Assembly: GCF_002284575.1 (NCBI RefSeq) | Contig: NZ_NPKJ01000019.1 | Location: forward strand, 1 to 64,000 | Length of the DNA stretch: 64,000 nt | Direction: 5' to 3' | DNA from: Mesorhizobium temperatum | GTDB taxonomy: Bacteria > Pseudomonadota > Alphaproteobacteria > Rhizobiales > Rhizobiaceae | Part shown: positions 62,285 to 64,000 of the stretch, piece by piece | Layout: each line of letters opens with the position of its first letter | How positions within the stretch are numbered: the first letter of the stretch is position 1 | Notes under the pieces: generated by a model | Seen by the model: only the letters and a program-made list of their open reading frames with translations | Told to the model about the DNA's origin: nothing | Databases searched by the model: none | Program-made: the position numbers and the translations under genes

Positions 62285-64000
62285 TCAGAAATAGCGCCGC
62301 GATCGGCTTTCGGTGAGTTCGCGAACCGCTTCGCGGAATTCGCGCAGGCTGGCTCGGATCTCCTCGATGGAGGCTTGCTGTTCAGCGGCTTCCGAAGCCT
62401 GATTTGCCTCGTCCGACGAGGCTCGGGGATAGACCGGCTGCTGCTGCGGGTAAGGCCCGGCATGGGGCGTCATGGCCGGCGGATAGGGAAAGCCGGCCGG
62501 CGGCTGCATCTGCCAGGGATAGCCCATAGGCGGTTGCGGATAGGGGTACGCCTGCGTAGTGGCGGCCGGGTACATCCCCTGCTGCGGACCATAGGCGCCT
62601 TGCTGGACTTGCGGCTGCCTGTAGCCGGTAGTTTCCGGATCCCGCTTTGCGCCTCCGGCGACTACCGATGCGCCACTGGCCGGTGAGCCACTGGACCGCG
62701 TAGTGGCAGAGTCTTCCCTGCGCGCCCTGCGCGGCACGATCCTGCTCACCGCCGACAGCAGCGCACTGATCGGACCTGAACGCCTGGTGGCCTCGACTGG
62801 CGGAACGGGCGGCGAGGCCTGGTATGCCTGGTCTCCAAAACCGCGTTCGTCCGCCCGGCGGAGCGGCCGCGAATTGGCGGTTTCGCGCAGGCTCGCATAG
62901 GCGCCGCGCATGGCGCCCAGACCGACACCAGAGGCGAGGCCCGCCAGCAGGCCGGCAAGCACCGTCACGGCGCGCGACGGTCCGTTCGGCTCGAGCGGGG
63001 CGAAGGCCTTGGAGATCACGTTGATATTGGCGGTGTTGATGTCCTTCTGCTCGCCGGTTTCCTTGGCGCGCAGAAGATATTGCTCATAGACGGAGCGTTT
63101 GGCGGCGGCCTCGCGCTCCAGTTCGCGCAGGGTAACCAGGTCGCTGTTGACGTCGCCACTGCGGACCTTCAACTGCGCCAGTCGGGAGGCCAGATCCTGT
63201 TCGAGCTGCACGGCGCGCCTCAGGTCGACCTGCAGCGACGAGGCGATGCGGCGCAGTTCCCCGGCGATACGCTCGCGCGACCCGGAAAGCTGGGCATTGA
63301 GCGCCTGGAGCTCGGGATGGCGCGGCCCGAACCGGATCGCAGCGCGGTCGGCCTCCTGCTTGAGCGTCGCATATTGCGAGCGCAGCTCGCTCATGGTGTT
63401 GGAGTTGATCTCCTCCGGCAAGGTACCGCTCAGAACCGAATTCACGTCGATCGAGCGCGCCGACGCAGCGCGGGCGTTGAGTTCCAGCGTGCGCGCGCGG
63501 GCGATCGCAAGCTGCTGGTTGAGCTTGAGCATCTCGTCGTCGCTGATCAGATGGCCTTGTGCGTCGACGAGGTCGTGCGCGGCCCTGAAATCCTCGACCT
63601 TGCGCTCGGCCACTTCCACGCCCTTGCGCAGCTCGTCGAGCCTGCCCGTCAGTTCGTTGGTCGCGCGGCCAGCGGTGTCGGACTGGATCTGACCGAAGGT
63701 CTGCAGGAAAACGTCCGTCATCGTGTTGGCGATGAGCGCCGACTTCTCGCCATTTTGCGTGGTGGCACTGACGGAGATGACGAAGGTCTTGCCGCCGCGC
63801 TCGACCGAAAGGCTCTCCGCCAGATTGGCGACGGCCAGCGCACGGCGGCGGCCCTCATCGGCACCCGGCCCGTCATTGCGCGACAGGATCGATCGGATGA
63901 GCGTCATCACGCCCAGGCTGTCGGAACCTTGCCCGTTGAATTCCGGATCGTTGACCAGATTGAGCTTGTCCACGACCTTGTTGAGAACGGTGCCGGAGGT
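62285..64000 (-). CDS. polysaccharide chain-length determinant (Wzz/GumC-type PCP), N-terminus outside the window
   Basis: At least 571 residues, open to the right edge (the visible frame continues through TSGTVLNKVVDKLNLVNDPEF). It is a Wzz/GumC-type polysaccharide copolymerase: a long periplasmic coiled-coil region (ATNELTGRLDELRKGVEVAERKVEDFRAAHDLVD..., residues about 100-330 of the visible part), the GNVR-like motif KRSVYEQYLLRAKETGEQ...ISKAFAPLEPNGPSRAVTVLAG and one C-terminal membrane helix. A cytoplasmic tail of about 190 residues rich in Pro, Tyr, Gln and Gly follows, with no tyrosine-kinase domain. Such proteins control length and export of exopolysaccharide or O-antigen. The rest of the locus lies outside the window. 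Confidence 0.85.
   Translation of the reverse strand, partial: TSGTVLNKVVDKLNLVNDPEFNGQGSDSLGVMTLIRSILSRNDGPGADEGRRRALAVANLAESLSVERGGKTFVISVSATTQNGEKSALIANTMTDVFLQTFGQIQSDTAGRATNELTGRLDELRKGVEVAERKVEDFRAAHDLVDAQGHLISDDEMLKLNQQLAIARARTLELNARAASARSIDVNSVLSGTLPEEINSNTMSELRSQYATLKQEADRAAIRFGPRHPELQALNAQLSGSRERIAGELRRIASSLQVDLRRAVQLEQDLASRLAQLKVRSGDVNSDLVTLRELEREAAAKRSVYEQYLLRAKETGEQKDINTANINVISKAFAPLEPNGPSRAVTVLAGLLAGLASGVGLGAMRGAYASLRETANSRPLRRADERGFGDQAYQASPPVPPVEATRRSGPISALLSAVSRIVPRRARREDSATTRSSGSPASGASVVAGGAKRDPETTGYRQPQVQQGAYGPQQGMYPAATTQAYPYPQPPMGYPWQMQPPAGFPYPPAMTPHAGPYPQQQPVYPRASSDEANQASEAAEQQASIEEIRASLREFREAVRELTESRSRRYF

Overview
The window looks like chromosomal DNA of a Mesorhizobium-type rhizobium (Alphaproteobacteria, Hyphomicrobiales). 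The support is high GC with GC-rich third positions, a DUF768 protein (a family I know mainly from Mesorhizobium), the rsmE-gshA pair, a Fur-family Mur-type regulator beside sitABCD, a tRNA-His with the alphaproteobacterial A73/no-G(-1) acceptor, and several families of rhizobial palindromic intergenic repeats. Genus assignment is inference from gene content.

Layout. 0-14.3 kb: DUF3422 membrane protein, a GntR regulator beside an FMN-dependent L-lactate dehydrogenase, a PPP-type phosphatase, a glutamine amidotransferase, a conserved protein with a CFFC motif, rsmE-gshA, DUF937 and DUF1127 proteins, a LysR regulator, xseA and a P1 self-processing aminopeptidase. 14.4-22.4 kb: a sugar catabolic locus made of a CUT2 ABC importer (ATPase, permease, binding protein), a SorC/DeoR-type sugar-sensing regulator, a LacD/YihT-like class I aldolase and an unusual ROK kinase fused to a P-loop kinase. 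A near-identical 29-bp element lies upstream of both transcription units. 22.4-23.9 kb: a 1.3-kb AT-richer segment carrying a sulfotransferase-like gene, bounded by a partial and a complete copy of tRNA-His. 24-31 kb: phasin, a 1228-residue PAS histidine kinase and acetoacetyl-CoA synthetase (PHB/acetoacetate metabolism). 31-38.6 kb: AsmA-like protein, potFGHI-type polyamine importer, EamA transporter.

38.8-48.1 kb: methyltransferase, an XRE/ScfR-type regulator divergent from isocitrate lyase (glyoxylate bypass), a CheY-like receiver protein, Mur and sitABCD (Mn uptake), and a decayed copy of the receiver gene. 48.1-54 kb: HAD hydrolase, gamma-glutamylputrescine synthetase and oxidase genes interrupted by a frameshifted four-helix-bundle (S23/IVP) cassette, an SH3 protein and an SDR. 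54.3-58.4 kb: the Entner-Doudoroff entry operon zwf-pgl-edd behind a strong palindrome. 58.4-64 kb: VWA protein with repeated C-terminal modules, GlxA-type regulator, folD, and a Wzz/GumC-type chain-length determinant cut by the window end.

The best candidate for an undescribed system is the sugar locus at 15.3-22.4 kb. One importer, one shared operator and one bifunctional kinase-like protein feed an aldolase, and the substrate cannot be named from sequence alone.
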